Under the pieces are notes generated by a model that saw only the letters and a program-made list of their open reading frames with translations, searched no databases and was not told where the DNA came from. Source: M3007 sp031425035 (GTDB lineage Bacteria > Bacteroidota > Bacteroidia > Chitinophagales > Saprospiraceae). From it: DNA of 64,000 bases. The position numbers were made by a program, and so were the translations under genes. The stretch covers positions 70,841-134,840 of the forward strand of contig JANPIN010000109.1 in assembly GCA_031425035.1 (NCBI GenBank). Direction: 5' to 3'. Below, one piece after another: positions 44,184-53,607 of the stretch. Within the stretch, counting starts at the first letter, position 1, and every line of letters begins with the position of its first letter.

Positions 44184-44774
44184 CATAGCGCGTTGCGCTA
44201 TGCTATTGATGGCGCCCTTACAGGGCTTTCATTTTCATGGCAATTATAGCGCGTTGCGCTATGTTAATGATGGCGCCCTTACAGGGCTTTTCTTTTTCAT
44301 GGCAATTATATAACTACCTGGAGACAAAGGTAAATGCTGATAATTTTAGCCAACGGTCCATTTCGGCTCACGTTTAATATTTGTTCGATTATATATATCA
44401 TAGCGCGTTGCGCCATGATAATGATGGCGCCTTTACAGGGCTTTTCAGGTAATATGCCGCTACCGGGAGACAGGTTAAATTATGGATAATTTTAGCCGTC
44501 GGTCCATTTCAGTTCCTGTTTGTATAGGTATTATGAATGGCGAAAGAAGTTTGAGCCAGCATTATAAGAGCGCCAGCATTACCGTAGAGCAGCGCCTTAC
44601 CGCCGAAGGCCCCCAAGCCCTGTAAGGGCGCCAGCATTATCGTAGAGCAGCGTCCTACCGCCGAAGCCGCCAAGCCCTGTAAGGGCGCCAGCATTATCGT
44701 AGGGCAACGCCCTACCGCCGAAGCCCCCCAAGCCCTGTAAGGGCGCCAGCAGTATCGTAGGGCAACGCCCTACG
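44184..44774. repeat. Cluster of palindromic REP-like repeats beside the Y1 transposase
   Basis: Three copies in one orientation carry an ATAGCGCGTTGCGCTAT hairpin (44185-44201, 44246-44262, 44400-44416) followed 11 bp on by GCCCTTACAGGGC. Four in reverse orientation start GCGCCAGCA at 44570, 44628, 44685 and 44743, each preceded by GCCCTGTAAGGGC in the last three. CGTAGGGC/GCCCTACG hairpins (44756-44774) occur in the last copies. Copies 2 and 3 share about 60 bp of flanking DNA (GATAATTTTAGCC, CGGTCCATTTC). Confidence 0.8.
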
Positions 44775-44788
44775 AAGATCGCCTAGCC

Positions 44789-45433
44789 CTAGTCCTCCAG
44801 ATTCAAGACAGTCATCCCCTTCGGAAAAGGGCGTTCCAGCAAACGGAGGATCGCGTCCAGCTGCTCGTCATTATGCTGAAAATCCAGTTCGCCAAGTTCC
44901 AGGACGACGGCCGGGGTATCCGTTTCCGTTTTCAGGTAATCGAAATAGGCTTGCTGGATCTGGTCGAGATAAGCGGGTGAAATTTGCAGTTCCATCTCCC
45001 GGCCGCGGCGGCGAATATGTTCGACCAGCACCGGCACCGGGCGATGTAAATAAAGCAGCAGGTCCGGCTTGGGAAACGTACTGTTCAGCACCCCAAATAG
45101 GCGTTGGAACAACCGAAATTCTTCGTCGTCGAGGTTGTTCTTGGCAAACAGCAGGGTTTTGACAAAGAAGTAATCGGCAACCGTGCAGGTGCGGAACAGG
45201 TCCGGGCGGGCGAAATGTTCAAGCAACTGTTTATGTCGTTCGGTCATGAAGAACAACTCGACCGGAAAGGCATACCGGGCCGGCTGTTCATAAAAGAACG
45301 GCAAAAAAGGGTTGTCGGTAAACTGCTCCAGGATCAAAGAGCAGCCCGTGCGCGCAGCTATTCGGTGACAAAGGGTGGTTTTACCAGCGCCGATATTACC
45401 TTCGATAGCGATGAATGAATATGCTAAAGCCAC
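44789..45433 (-). CDS. Deoxynucleoside kinase
   Basis: 214 residues. P-loop EGNIGAGKTTLCHRIA near the N-terminus, then LEQFTDNPFLPFFYEQP (the usual EPxxxNP-like position), the DR-type and LID segments (PDLLLYLHRPVPVLVEHIRR, then RGREMELQISPAYLDQIQQA). This is the dNK family that makes dAMP, dGMP or dCMP from deoxynucleosides for salvage. Exact base preference cannot be read. It starts 10 bp after folK on the same strand. Confidence 0.88.
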   Translation of the reverse strand: MALAYSFIAIEGNIGAGKTTLCHRIAARTGCSLILEQFTDNPFLPFFYEQPARYAFPVELFFMTERHKQLLEHFARPDLFRTCTVADYFFVKTLLFAKNNLDDEEFRLFQRLFGVLNSTFPKPDLLLYLHRPVPVLVEHIRRRGREMELQISPAYLDQIQQAYFDYLKTETDTPAVVLELGELDFQHNDEQLDAILRLLERPFPKGMTVLNLED

Positions 45434-45443
45434 AGGCTAAAGG

Positions 45444-46481
45444 TCAGGAATCCAACATAACCACATCCGACCCGTCTTCACAGGTCATATATAGTTCGTC
45501 GATGGGTAATTTGAGTACCGGGTGTTCCAGGTCGGGGGCAATTTCCATGAGCGGCACCAGGACGAAAGCGCGCAGGTGCAGTTCCGGATGCGGAACTTCC
45601 AGGCCTTTATCGCGCACCACCCTTTTGCCGTAAAAGAGAATGTCGATGTCGATAGTACGCGGACCCCATTTTTCTTTTTCCACCCGGACGCGGCCGAGTT
45701 CCTGCTCGATCATGCCGATTTCCTTCAGCAGGTCGCGCGGATCCAGCATGGTGTTGATCATGATCACTTGATTCATGAAAGCGTCCTGGGCGGTGTTACC
45801 CCAGGCCTGCGTCTCGTAGAGGTGGCTTTTCTTGGCTACTTTACCAATGTGCTCCGAGATCAGGTTGATAGCCGCCTGAATTTGCGCCCGGCGGTTACCC
45901 ACATTACTGCCCAGACCCAGGAAAACGTTGATATAACGCCGGGCTTCTCGTGGAAAAAGCAGGTTTTTATCGCCGGCTGCATCCACTTTACTTCCTCGTT
46001 GGTAGGGTACTTTTTTCTCGCCGCTTTCCGATCGTTTAGGGCGGTCGGCGGGAGTACCCGTTCTTTTTTCCCGAATAGGAGAAGTGGTTCTTTCTCCTTC
46101 GCTCTCAGACCGTTTGGTACGGGGCGAGAAGGACGCCGGTTTTCTTTCCCGGTTAGGGGAAGCGCTGCGTTCACCTTCCCCGATGGTCCTTTTAGGACGG
46201 GGGGAGGCGGTTCTTTCTCCAGCTTCCTCGCTTTTTTTAGTGCGGGGGGAGAAGGATGCCGGTCTGCGTTCCCGTGGTGCGTTGGTTGTCCGGTCATTAT
46301 CGACTTCCGTTCTTTTGCTGCGTGGTGCAGCGGCAGACTTTCTTTCCCGCGGCGGGGAAGTGCTGCGTTCGTTCTCAGAATCCGATTTCTTGCGCCGCGC
46401 TGCCGGCGGCGAAGCCAGTCTGTCGCGGTCAGGCGCGGCCTTTTTATCCGGATAGGATTTATTTTTCTTGTCGTTCGGCAT
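45444..46481 (-). CDS. folK: FolK (HPPK) with a 180-residue Arg/Ser-rich N-terminal tail
   Basis: 345 residues. Residues 183-345 are a full 6-hydroxymethyl-7,8-dihydropterin pyrophosphokinase, folate biosynthesis: YINVFLGLGSNVGNRRAQIQ, GRVRVEKEKWGPRTIDIDIL and HPELHLRAFVLVPL. Residues 1-182 are basic, without hydrophobic or ordered segments, and repeat the pattern ERxASPxRERKPASFSPRTKRSE. HPPK is normally about 160 residues with no tail. No other in-frame Met gives a shorter protein near the domain, so the tail is translated as one frame. The role of the tail is unknown. Confidence 0.9.
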   Translation of the reverse strand: MPNDKKNKSYPDKKAAPDRDRLASPPAARRKKSDSENERSTSPPRERKSAAAPRSKRTEVDNDRTTNAPRERRPASFSPRTKKSEEAGERTASPRPKRTIGEGERSASPNRERKPASFSPRTKRSESEGERTTSPIREKRTGTPADRPKRSESGEKKVPYQRGSKVDAAGDKNLLFPREARRYINVFLGLGSNVGNRRAQIQAAINLISEHIGKVAKKSHLYETQAWGNTAQDAFMNQVIMINTMLDPRDLLKEIGMIEQELGRVRVEKEKWGPRTIDIDILFYGKRVVRDKGLEVPHPELHLRAFVLVPLMEIAPDLEHPVLKLPIDELYMTCEDGSDVVMLDS

Positions 46482-46505
46482 GTTCCTCAGCTATTTAAAA
46501 GCGGG

Positions 46506-46513
46506 CAAAGGTA
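46506..46513 (-). promoter_or_regulatory. -7 element TACCTTTG of folK
   Basis: Minus-strand TACCTTTG lies 24 bases before the ATG at 46481, which supports that the long tailed version starts there. Confidence 0.5.
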
Positions 46514-46578
46514 GCAAACCCGGCGAAGTTCGGTTTCATCATTCCGGCTGGTGTTGCACGTATTTTTTTTAAATAAAA

Positions 46579-46586
46579 TACTTTTG
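46579..46586 (+). promoter_or_regulatory. -7 element TACTTTTG of the lipoprotein gene
   Basis: Matches TAnnTTTG; the leader to the ATG at 46659 is 72 bases. Confidence 0.4.
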
Positions 46587-46658
46587 CCGCACTTTCCAAT
46601 TTGCCGGTGCTATTCAGGCGGCAGGTGGGCGGCATTTAAACACTTTAAATTTATACCA

Positions 46659-47138
46659 ATGTCCATGAAATTGCTCTTTACCTGCCTGCTGGGCAGTAGC
46701 CTGTTAGTATTTACGGCTTGCAAACAACAAGATCAGAAACTCATTACCAAAGTAGAGGCAGAAATTCAAAAACGCCAGGCGGATCTGCCCCGCTACGAAG
46801 CCGTTGGCTTGAGCCTGGAGAAATTCCGGGCAGAGCTGGAAGCCACCTTTCCCAGCCGGGATGACGCACCAGTTGATTCGCTGAAACTAACGGCGAATGC
46901 CATGGTAACCAAAGAAAAAGCAGCATTGGAGGCTTATAGAGAAGGAATTACCAACCTGACAAACCGACTGGCGGAATACAGGGCCGGCACGGCAAAAAAA
47001 GAAGCCCTCGACCTGGAGTATGTTGTTACAAGTGAAAGTCTGGGCAATATGCAGAAAACGTTCGGCATTCTGGAAAATCAGGATATTCGTTTGCGGGAAG
47101 AATTTAACCAGCGCGTGAAGAAGCAGGCGGGGAAATAG
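46659..47138 (+). CDS. Coiled-coil lipoprotein
   Basis: 159 residues from the ATG at 46659 (46665 is an alternative). Signal MSMKLLFTCLLGSSLLVFTA-C with lipobox FTAC. The rest is a charged alpha-helical coiled coil (KVEAEIQKRQADLPRYEAVG, AYREGITNLTNRLAEYRAG, FNQRVKKQAGK). No family recognised. Divergent from folK. Confidence 0.7.
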   Translation: MSMKLLFTCLLGSSLLVFTACKQQDQKLITKVEAEIQKRQADLPRYEAVGLSLEKFRAELEATFPSRDDAPVDSLKLTANAMVTKEKAALEAYREGITNLTNRLAEYRAGTAKKEALDLEYVVTSESLGNMQKTFGILENQDIRLREEFNQRVKKQAGK

Positions 47139-47143
47139 GGAAT

Positions 47144-47190
47144 GTGGAATGCAGAATGCCTCCACCCTGCCTGGAAATTCTGCATTCCAC
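47144..47190 (+). terminator. Terminator after the lipoprotein gene
   Basis: Perfect 14-bp arms GTGGAATGCAGAAT and ATTCTGCATTCCAC around a 19-base loop, followed by GTTCATTTTT. Confidence 0.6.
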
Positions 47191-47263
47191 GTTCATTTTT
47201 AAAGGCGCATGCCATAAGGTCGTGTAAATTGTCTTTTTTTGCAATCCATCCCGTCTTGCATCC

Positions 47264-50200
47264 ATGACACGACCGCTACTTTTTTCTTTCCTGTTGCTAC
47301 TTTCCCCTGCTTTCCTGTTTGGTCAATCGTATTCCATGGCCAATGGCTTGACCATTACGGATTGTAGCGGCACTTTATACGATAACGGCGGCGCAGCTGG
47401 CAACTACGGGGACAACTTGAACCTGGTGACCACTATTTGTTCGGATGGTGGCGGTGGCAGCCATGTACGATTAAGCTTTTCCGGTGTGATTTTACAACCC
47501 GGCGATGACCTTTGTTTCTATGATGGGCCGGATATAACCGCGCCTTTGCTGATTTGCGCCAGCAATTACCCGCCCGGAGAACCCTTTATCGTACAGTCTA
47601 CGGCGGCCAACCCCAACGGATGTCTCACCGTCGTTTTTCAGTCGGACGCCAGTGGTAATGCGGCTGGTTTTGCGGCCGTGATTTCCTGCATTCCTTCCTG
47701 TCAGACCGTGCTTTCGGAACTGGTATCTACCAACCCCACCGCCGTGCCCATGGATACCGGCTGGATTGATATTTGCCCGAAAGAGCGGATTTTCCTGAGC
47801 GGCAAAGGCGTGTATCCGCAGAACGGTATCCAATACAGCCAGAGTGATCTGACGACTAAATTCGAGTGGAACTTTGGAGATGGCACAATTTCTTACGGCA
47901 CCAATGCTTCGCATAAATACGATCAGCCGGGAGGCTATTATATTCAACTCTTTTTAACCGATGCGCAGGGCTGCCGAAGCACCAATTTGCTCAATCAACG
48001 CGTCCGGGTAGCCCCACGGCCCAGTTTTAACCTGGCCGGGCTGATCGACCCTACTATTTGTGCCGGCGATACGCTTCAATTGGGCGCTTCTGTTAATTCC
48101 TTAAACGGCAGCACCCTGTCGGTAACGGCTAATGGCGCCACCTTCGCCGTAGAAGGGTCGCGGTCTGATTCCCTGCCAATCCCGGATGGTACAGGTATTC
48201 CGTACCAGACCAGCATCTATCTCACGGAATTTTCGCCCGGCCAGATCCTGACGAACGGGAATGACCTGGAGAGTATTTGTGTCAATATGGAACATTCCTG
48301 GATTCGGGACCTGGAAATTAAACTCACCTGCCCGAACGGCCAGAGCGCCATTTTGCATAATTTCGGTGGGCAAAACGGTTCGGAAGTTTTCTTAGGCGAG
48401 CCCAATGATAATGATGGTTTCAATCCAGTCCCCGGTATCGGATACGATTACTGCTGGAAAATGATGGCGACCAATCCCACCTGGCTCCAATACGCCAACA
48501 CCGTACTCGGTGGCAGCGGAACCCTGCCGGCGGGAGATTACAAGCCTTTTCAATCGTTTAATAACTTCATCGGATGTCCGTTGAATGGCGAGTGGATCTT
48601 TACCGCTACGGACAGCTGGCAAATTGACAATGGTTTTCTTTTCTCCTGGAGTATCAAATTCAAGGACGTACTCTACCCCAGCATCGAAACCTTTACGCCG
48701 CAACTCACTACCTGGAAATGGAATAATCACCCTTCCATTTTTTATTCTACCAGCGATTCCATTGTCGCTGCCCCGCAAAATGCCGGGACGGCGGCTTATA
48801 CGTTCACGGTAAACGATGATTTCGGTTGTACCTGGGATACCATCGTCAGTGTGGCCGTACTGCCGTTTACGCATCCGGATTGCTTTCAATGCACGGAAAA
48901 TTATCCCTTGCTCCCGGATACGGCCGTGTGTAGCGACACCCCCGTACAACTGCTGGCGAAATCCCTGCAGCCCGATACCCTGGAAGTGCGTTTTGAATCT
49001 TTCCCAGATTACAAACTGGGTTTCGCCAATCACCCGCCGAATAGTCCTTATGCCGCCCCTATTGCGGTCAACAGCGTGGGGTACGCCCTTTTGACGGTTC
49101 CCACGGCCCAGATTACCTCCGTGTGTATGGATCTGGAGACGGATTTTGATGGCGACCTGAATGTCTACCTGCGTTCGCCGAATGGTAAACTGCTGGAGCT
49201 CAGTACCGCTAACGGTGGAGCCGGTAAAAACTATAAAACCACTTGCTTCACCCCTTCCGCGACTATACCGGTCAAAGGCAGCGCCGCACCTTTCAACGGC
49301 AACTATAAACCGGAAGGTAACTGGTCGGACCTGAATGGCGCCGCAGTCAACGGCGACTGGGAACTGCTGGTTTCCGATGGTTTCGGCCCCAACCAGTTTG
49401 GCAAGGTAAAATGGTGGAGTATTGGCTTCAACTTTGTCAATACCGTCTCCTATGCCTGGGATAATCCGGCCTCTCTTTCCTGTGCCAATTGCCCAAACCC
49501 GGTAGCCACGCCTTCCGTTACAACCACCTATACCCTTACCGCTACCGATAAGTTCGGCTGCCAGCACCGCGATACCACCACGTTGACAATCGCTACCATT
49601 TTCCCGGCGCCAGGCAACCTGCAAGCCGTCAATGTAGGCGCCAATTTCATTCTCTGGAACTGGGATCCCATACCCGGAGCCCTTGGCTACGAAGTGCAGG
49701 TGAACGGCGGCGGCTGGCAAATGCCTGCGGGCACGCTTAGTCACCAGGTTGGCGGGCTTATTCCCGGCGATCAGGTCATTATCGAGGTGCGTGCGACAGG
49801 TGGCAGCGCCACCTGTGTGCCGGCCATCCGTTCGGATACTTTGCTTTTTGAACTTTGCGTGCTGGACGCCATGCTCAGTTCCACCACACCGGTCCTCTGT
49901 TTTGGCACTTCTACCGGATCGGCCATCGTATCGGTTTCCAATGCGAATCCGCCCCTGCAATTTTTCGCAGATGGTACCGGAGCGCCTTTCCCAAACGGGG
50001 ACTTGCTCCAGATATTCCCGAAAGGTGCACACATGGTAGTTGTCGGTGATCAAACCGGTTGCCGCGATACCGTGTATTTCGACCTCACGGAGCCCAGTCA
50101 GCTCACAATTGTCACGACCCCGAACGACGCAGTTTGCAATGGTGAAAATTCCGGCCAGGCGGTGGCCCTGGCTTCCGGTGGCACGGGGACTATCGGCTAT

Positions 50201-53200
50201 CAATGGCAATCCTGCCAGGGCGGCCCGATTACCAATACAGCAACGATTACCGGACTGCTGGCCGGCTGTTACTCCGTTACGGCTACCGACGCCAATGGCT
50301 GTACGGTTAGCGACACGGTAACCATTAGTGAACCGCCTGCTTATCAATTCCTAACTACACTAACGCCGGTTTCCTGTTCCGGAGGCGCTGACGGGAGCGC
50401 AACGATAACGGTTTCGGGGAGTACCCCACCCTATACTTACTTGTGGGACAATGGTCAAATAACGAGTACGGCCACCGGGCTGGGCGCAGGTTTCCATATT
50501 GTCACCGTCACCGATGCCCAGAACTGCGAAGCGGCTACGCTGGTGCAGTTGCTGGAGCCGGTTTTACTTAAAATCGATAGTATTTCCAGCCGCCAGGTCA
50601 GTTGTTTTGGCGGCAATAACGGTCAGGCAACGGTCTTTCCCGCCGGTGGCACCCCGCCTTATCAATACGCATGGGACAATTTGCAAACGACACAAAAAGC
50701 GGTCGGTCTGTCCAGTGGTTCCTATCAGGTGACCGTGACCGATGCCCGTAATTGTACGGCGGTCGCTACGGTTACGGTCGGTTCACCAACGGCTATAACC
50801 GTCAGTTTTGCCAGTATAAGCACTGAAATTTGCGCCGGTGATTGTCAGGGAGCGGCTACCATCCTTTCCGGAGGTGGAATATATCCCTATACTTATACCT
50901 GGGATAGCCCGCTCCTTCCGGCGAATGACACAACGCTTACGGCACTCTGTCCGGGCGTTTATGCCCTCACGGTACAGGACGCCAGCGGATGTAGCCAGAT
51001 CGCTAAATTAACCATCGATCCGGTTATTCCGCTGGACGTGCATTTCGACCCGGTTTCGCCTGCCTGTGCCGGCCTGACCAATGGTTCAATTACCACCAGC
51101 GTGGCCGGTGGCACGGGCCCCTACCTGTACGCCTGGAGCAATGGGAGTACGCTACAATCGCCGGCCAACCTGGCCTGTGGAATGTATTCGGTGACCATTA
51201 CCGATGCCGTCGGCTGTAGTAAAATATATCCGGTAGAAGTAATTTGTCCGGCGCCCATTCTGGTTAGTAACATTATCAGCGTACCGGTTACGTGTTTTGG
51301 ATTAATGGATGGCCGTTTGCAGGTAGTGGGCAGCGGTGGAAACGGGACGCTCACTTTTCAATGGAGCGATCCGGCTGCTCAAACCGGGTCGCTGGCGCAA
51401 AACCTGCTTCCCGACACGTACACGGTAACCATTACGGATAACAATAACTGCATGGTCACGGCAACCGGTACGGTGAGCCAGCCGGCCATGCTTTCAATCA
51501 ATTTGATCCCTACCGACGTGGCCTGTTTCGGCGCCAGTACGGGAGCTGTAGCCGCGGTGGCTATCGGAGGCACCGCGCCTTACACCTATGCCTGGAATAC
51601 CATGGCGACGGATTCCCTGTTAAACAGTATAAAGTCAGGTTTATACACCGTAACTGTGCAAGATGCACAGGGTTGTACCAGTTCCGCCTCTGTAACGATC
51701 AATCAACCGGCCGGTCCGATCATCGTCACGGTGACCCAAAGCCGGCTAGCCTGTTTTGGGGAAAGTGATGGCCAGGCGGAGGCTATGGCGACAGGAAATA
51801 ACGGAGCTCCATTTATATTCACCTGGAGCGATGGTCAAATGGGCGCGCAGGCCTCGGATCTGCCAATCGGCAATATTACGGTCACCGCAACCGATGCCAA
51901 AGGGTGTTACAGCTCCCAGGTTCTGGAAATCATGCAACTCGAAAATCTAACCTCGAATATAATTTCCATCCCCCCTTCGTGTTATGGCGCGCAGGATGCC
52001 GTAGCCGGAGTAAACCTTATTAAAGGTGGCGCCGGAATGGGCGACACGTCCCTGTACACCTATCACTGGTCGGTACCCGGTGCGCCGAATTCGACCATTA
52101 TCACGGGTTTGGCAGGCGGAGAATTTTACGCCATTACCATCACGGACCTCCAGGGCTGCAGCCGGGTGGATACTTTTAAAACCGATAATACACCGGAAAT
52201 CATGCTGACAATGGTGGTGCAGGATGTGCTGTGTTTTGGACAAAACAATGGTTCCGTGGCGATCACCGGTAACACGGGTGGGGTTTTACCTTTGAAATAT
52301 GTTTGGGAAGATGGAACAACCGCCGCACAAATAAGCAACCTGTCGGCGGGTATGTACCAGGTGACCGCTACGGATGCCAAAATGTGCAGTACTGTTAAAT
52401 CAGTGGAAGTTCAGCAACCGCAGGCCCTCACGCTGGACTTTTCCATAACGCCGCTGGTTTGCAGCAGCGATATGAATGCCGCGATCAAAACGGAGGTGCA
52501 GGGCGGCATTTTACCCTATAGTTTTCAATGGAATAATGGCGCTTCTACGCCTGATATTCAAGGACTTGGGCCTGGCAATTACCTGCTGACGGTACGTGAC
52601 GGTAACGGCTGCATACTGAGCGATTCGGTGCAGGTACAACTGCCTGATTCGCTCCTGATCCAGGTTTTAAACACGAATCCCCTGTGTTTTGGCGCAGCGA
52701 ATGGCCGGTTACAGCTCAGTATTAATGGAGGCGCCAGTCCCTATCGATATAGTTTGGACGGGGGTCCGTTCGGTGGCAGCAGTACCTTTATCGGTTTGAA
52801 AGCCGGTGATTATAGCCTGCAAATCCGGGACAGCCACGGTTGTCTGACGGATATAAACGCTTCCCTATCCAACCCACCGCCCCTGGTGGTAGCACTGGAA
52901 GCGGATACGACTATCGTGCTGGGCCAAACCGTTCTTTTATCGCCTGAAATCAATAACGCCTCTGGTCTGACCACCTATGTCTGGCGCAGCGCGCTCCTGG
53001 AAAACCTGATGTGTGTTGATTCGCCGGTTTGTATGGAAATCCTGGTAAAACCCATTTTTACCAACACCTACTTCATTACCGTAACCGACGACAATGGCTG
53101 TACGGGCAAAGCCAGCCGGCAGGTGGTGGTGGAGAAACCGCGTGGCGTATATGTGCCCACCGGCTTCAGCCCGAATGGCGATCAGGAAAATGACCGCCTG

Positions 53201-53437
53201 GTGGTGCATGGAAAAAGCCGGCAGGTGCTGAATGTTACCCTGTTTCGGGTGTATGACCGTTGGGGAGAACTGGTGTATGAAGACCGGAATTTCAACGTAA
53301 ACGACGACCAACGGGGCTGGGACGGACAATGGCGCGGCAAAGACTGTGATCCCGGCGTATTTGTCTGGTATTTGGAAGCGGAGTATGCGGATGGTTATCA
53401 GGAAGCTATGAAAGGCGAAGTGACGCTCATCCGCTAG
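47264..53437 (+). CDS. SprB-repeat T9SS type B giant adhesin-like protein
   Basis: 2057 residues. Signal peptide MTRPLLFSFLLLLSPAFLFG-Q; CUB domain (about 30-140); PKD domain (about 160-245); two P/HomoB-type domains (about 280-475 and 560-725); an FN3-like domain (about 780-860); thirteen SprB-type repeats of about 75 residues (864-1875), pattern SCFGxxDGxAxVxxxGGxxPYxYxWxxG..xxx..L.xGxYxVTVTDAxGC; and a CHU_C/TIGR04131 sorting domain (VPTGFSPNGDQENDRLVVHG to EVTLIR). Similar in layout to SprB, the gliding adhesin of Flavobacterium johnsoniae. A PorP/SprF gene follows, as is usual for type B cargo. Confidence 0.93.
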   Translation: MTRPLLFSFLLLLSPAFLFGQSYSMANGLTITDCSGTLYDNGGAAGNYGDNLNLVTTICSDGGGGSHVRLSFSGVILQPGDDLCFYDGPDITAPLLICASNYPPGEPFIVQSTAANPNGCLTVVFQSDASGNAAGFAAVISCIPSCQTVLSELVSTNPTAVPMDTGWIDICPKERIFLSGKGVYPQNGIQYSQSDLTTKFEWNFGDGTISYGTNASHKYDQPGGYYIQLFLTDAQGCRSTNLLNQRVRVAPRPSFNLAGLIDPTICAGDTLQLGASVNSLNGSTLSVTANGATFAVEGSRSDSLPIPDGTGIPYQTSIYLTEFSPGQILTNGNDLESICVNMEHSWIRDLEIKLTCPNGQSAILHNFGGQNGSEVFLGEPNDNDGFNPVPGIGYDYCWKMMATNPTWLQYANTVLGGSGTLPAGDYKPFQSFNNFIGCPLNGEWIFTATDSWQIDNGFLFSWSIKFKDVLYPSIETFTPQLTTWKWNNHPSIFYSTSDSIVAAPQNAGTAAYTFTVNDDFGCTWDTIVSVAVLPFTHPDCFQCTENYPLLPDTAVCSDTPVQLLAKSLQPDTLEVRFESFPDYKLGFANHPPNSPYAAPIAVNSVGYALLTVPTAQITSVCMDLETDFDGDLNVYLRSPNGKLLELSTANGGAGKNYKTTCFTPSATIPVKGSAAPFNGNYKPEGNWSDLNGAAVNGDWELLVSDGFGPNQFGKVKWWSIGFNFVNTVSYAWDNPASLSCANCPNPVATPSVTTTYTLTATDKFGCQHRDTTTLTIATIFPAPGNLQAVNVGANFILWNWDPIPGALGYEVQVNGGGWQMPAGTLSHQVGGLIPGDQVIIEVRATGGSATCVPAIRSDTLLFELCVLDAMLSSTTPVLCFGTSTGSAIVSVSNANPPLQFFADGTGAPFPNGDLLQIFPKGAHMVVVGDQTGCRDTVYFDLTEPSQLTIVTTPNDAVCNGENSGQAVALASGGTGTIGYQWQSCQGGPITNTATITGLLAGCYSVTATDANGCTVSDTVTISEPPAYQFLTTLTPVSCSGGADGSATITVSGSTPPYTYLWDNGQITSTATGLGAGFHIVTVTDAQNCEAATLVQLLEPVLLKIDSISSRQVSCFGGNNGQATVFPAGGTPPYQYAWDNLQTTQKAVGLSSGSYQVTVTDARNCTAVATVTVGSPTAITVSFASISTEICAGDCQGAATILSGGGIYPYTYTWDSPLLPANDTTLTALCPGVYALTVQDASGCSQIAKLTIDPVIPLDVHFDPVSPACAGLTNGSITTSVAGGTGPYLYAWSNGSTLQSPANLACGMYSVTITDAVGCSKIYPVEVICPAPILVSNIISVPVTCFGLMDGRLQVVGSGGNGTLTFQWSDPAAQTGSLAQNLLPDTYTVTITDNNNCMVTATGTVSQPAMLSINLIPTDVACFGASTGAVAAVAIGGTAPYTYAWNTMATDSLLNSIKSGLYTVTVQDAQGCTSSASVTINQPAGPIIVTVTQSRLACFGESDGQAEAMATGNNGAPFIFTWSDGQMGAQASDLPIGNITVTATDAKGCYSSQVLEIMQLENLTSNIISIPPSCYGAQDAVAGVNLIKGGAGMGDTSLYTYHWSVPGAPNSTIITGLAGGEFYAITITDLQGCSRVDTFKTDNTPEIMLTMVVQDVLCFGQNNGSVAITGNTGGVLPLKYVWEDGTTAAQISNLSAGMYQVTATDAKMCSTVKSVEVQQPQALTLDFSITPLVCSSDMNAAIKTEVQGGILPYSFQWNNGASTPDIQGLGPGNYLLTVRDGNGCILSDSVQVQLPDSLLIQVLNTNPLCFGAANGRLQLSINGGASPYRYSLDGGPFGGSSTFIGLKAGDYSLQIRDSHGCLTDINASLSNPPPLVVALEADTTIVLGQTVLLSPEINNASGLTTYVWRSALLENLMCVDSPVCMEILVKPIFTNTYFITVTDDNGCTGKASRQVVVEKPRGVYVPTGFSPNGDQENDRLVVHGKSRQVLNVTLFRVYDRWGELVYEDRNFNVNDDQRGWDGQWRGKDCDPGVFVWYLEAEYADGYQEAMKGEVTLIR

Positions 53438-53607
53438 ACCCCATTTTCCTTATTACGTTTTACCGGCACACAGCACGCTGCAACATAAATTTTAAAAATG
53501 GAGCAGCCCCCGGATGTTTGTGTATTTTTGGGCAGAGTACCGCAGTGTTTCGTTTAATCCCCACCGATTGCCTTCCCTCTTAATCGATTGATTTTAAACC
53601 ATTTACT

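Noticed and set aside
44570..44774. CRISPR array
   Set aside because: 57-58 bp periodic copies are palindromic along their whole length, with no variable spacers, and are better explained as REP-like repeats.
45522..46514. A 330-codon frame antisense to folK
   Set aside because: FolK motifs and promoter support the minus strand; the antisense frame is open because of the repetitive Arg/Ser codons of the tail.
48392..50347. A 651-codon open frame on the strand opposite to the SprB-repeat gene
   Set aside because: It lies fully inside a gene with clear domains and sorting signal; its translation is a repetitive Arg/Gly-rich shadow without any recognised motif.
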